A stretch of DNA of 64,000 nt from Microvirga arvi (lineage in GTDB: Bacteria; Pseudomonadota; Alphaproteobacteria; Rhizobiales; Beijerinckiaceae), in assembly GCF_016892765.1 (NCBI RefSeq), contig NZ_JAFEMD010000005.1, positions 62,001 to 126,000 on the forward strand, read 5' to 3'. Made by a program: the position numbers and the translations under genes. The notes beneath the pieces are model-generated. The model saw only the letters and a program-made list of their open reading frames with translations, searched no databases and was not told the DNA's origin. Of the stretch, positions 63,999-64,000 are shown piece by piece. Within the stretch, counting starts at the first letter, position 1. The number at the start of each line of letters is the position of its first letter.

Positions 63999-64000
63999 GA

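Overview
The window looks like core chromosome of a GC-rich alphaproteobacterium, most likely of the order Hyphomicrobiales and perhaps near Microvirga/Methylobacterium. That placement is inferred from protein style and gene order, not from a search. Supporting signs are a complete alphaproteobacterial division/cell-wall (dcw) cluster that runs on into lpxC, bamD and recN, a C4-pathway 5-aminolevulinate synthase, a two-domain ArsR/methyltransferase regulator ahead of metF-metH, and many short palindromic repeats between genes. No rRNA, tRNA, CRISPR array, insertion sequence or prophage was recognised.

Layout. 1-11.5 kb: hot-dog thioesterase, small secreted protein, UvrD/PcrA helicase, cyclopropane fatty acid synthase, SDR oxidoreductase, PrmA, two small unknown ORFs, an M24 aminopeptidase P, and an AraC regulator with the AzlC/AzlD branched-chain amino acid exporter. 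11.5-19.5 kb: ligA, a repeat-rich gap that holds a candidate structured RNA, an M28 peptidase, hemA and recN. 19.5-40.7 kb: bamD, lpxC, then the dcw cluster, all on the minus strand and transcribed from mraZ (right) to ftsZ (left), mostly with 1-4 bp overlaps. 40.9-44.3 kb: RNase P RNA, a lytic transglycosylase, a glycine-zipper lipoprotein, a TerB-DnaJ protein and an amidase. 44.4-47.8 kb: a MacA/MacB-type export system in three genes. 48-53.9 kb: methionine synthesis unit (regulator, metF, metH) with a palindromic operator. 53.9-64 kb: EamA transporter, AMP nucleosidase, small secreted protein, a remnant of an SDR gene, ettA, a second copy of the candidate RNA, an erythromycin-esterase-family protein, a glycoside hydrolase fused to RTX repeats, and the C-terminal part of an unidentified protein cut by the window edge.

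How it works together. Most of the window serves envelope growth: precursor synthesis (MurB-G, Ddl, MraY), septal synthesis (FtsI, FtsW), the divisome (FtsZ, FtsA, FtsQ, FtsL), lipid A (LpxC), outer-membrane protein insertion (BamD) and wall turnover (transglycosylase, amidase). Three tandem 10-bp GGGAT repeats upstream of mraZ fit MraZ autoregulation. The metF-metH unit probably responds to S-adenosylhomocysteine through its first gene.

Most notable non-coding signal. Two loci (about 13.96-14.26 kb and 58.81-59.18 kb, both minus strand) share a sigma-70-like promoter with a 17-bp spacer, a 28-nt identical 5' block, a 75-nt 3' block (72/75 identical) and a helix joining the two blocks, around a middle that differs in sequence and length. 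This looks like an independently transcribed structured RNA family. A second repeat type abuts or enters three genes, supplying the stop codon of two and lying at the ftsL-ftsI junction.
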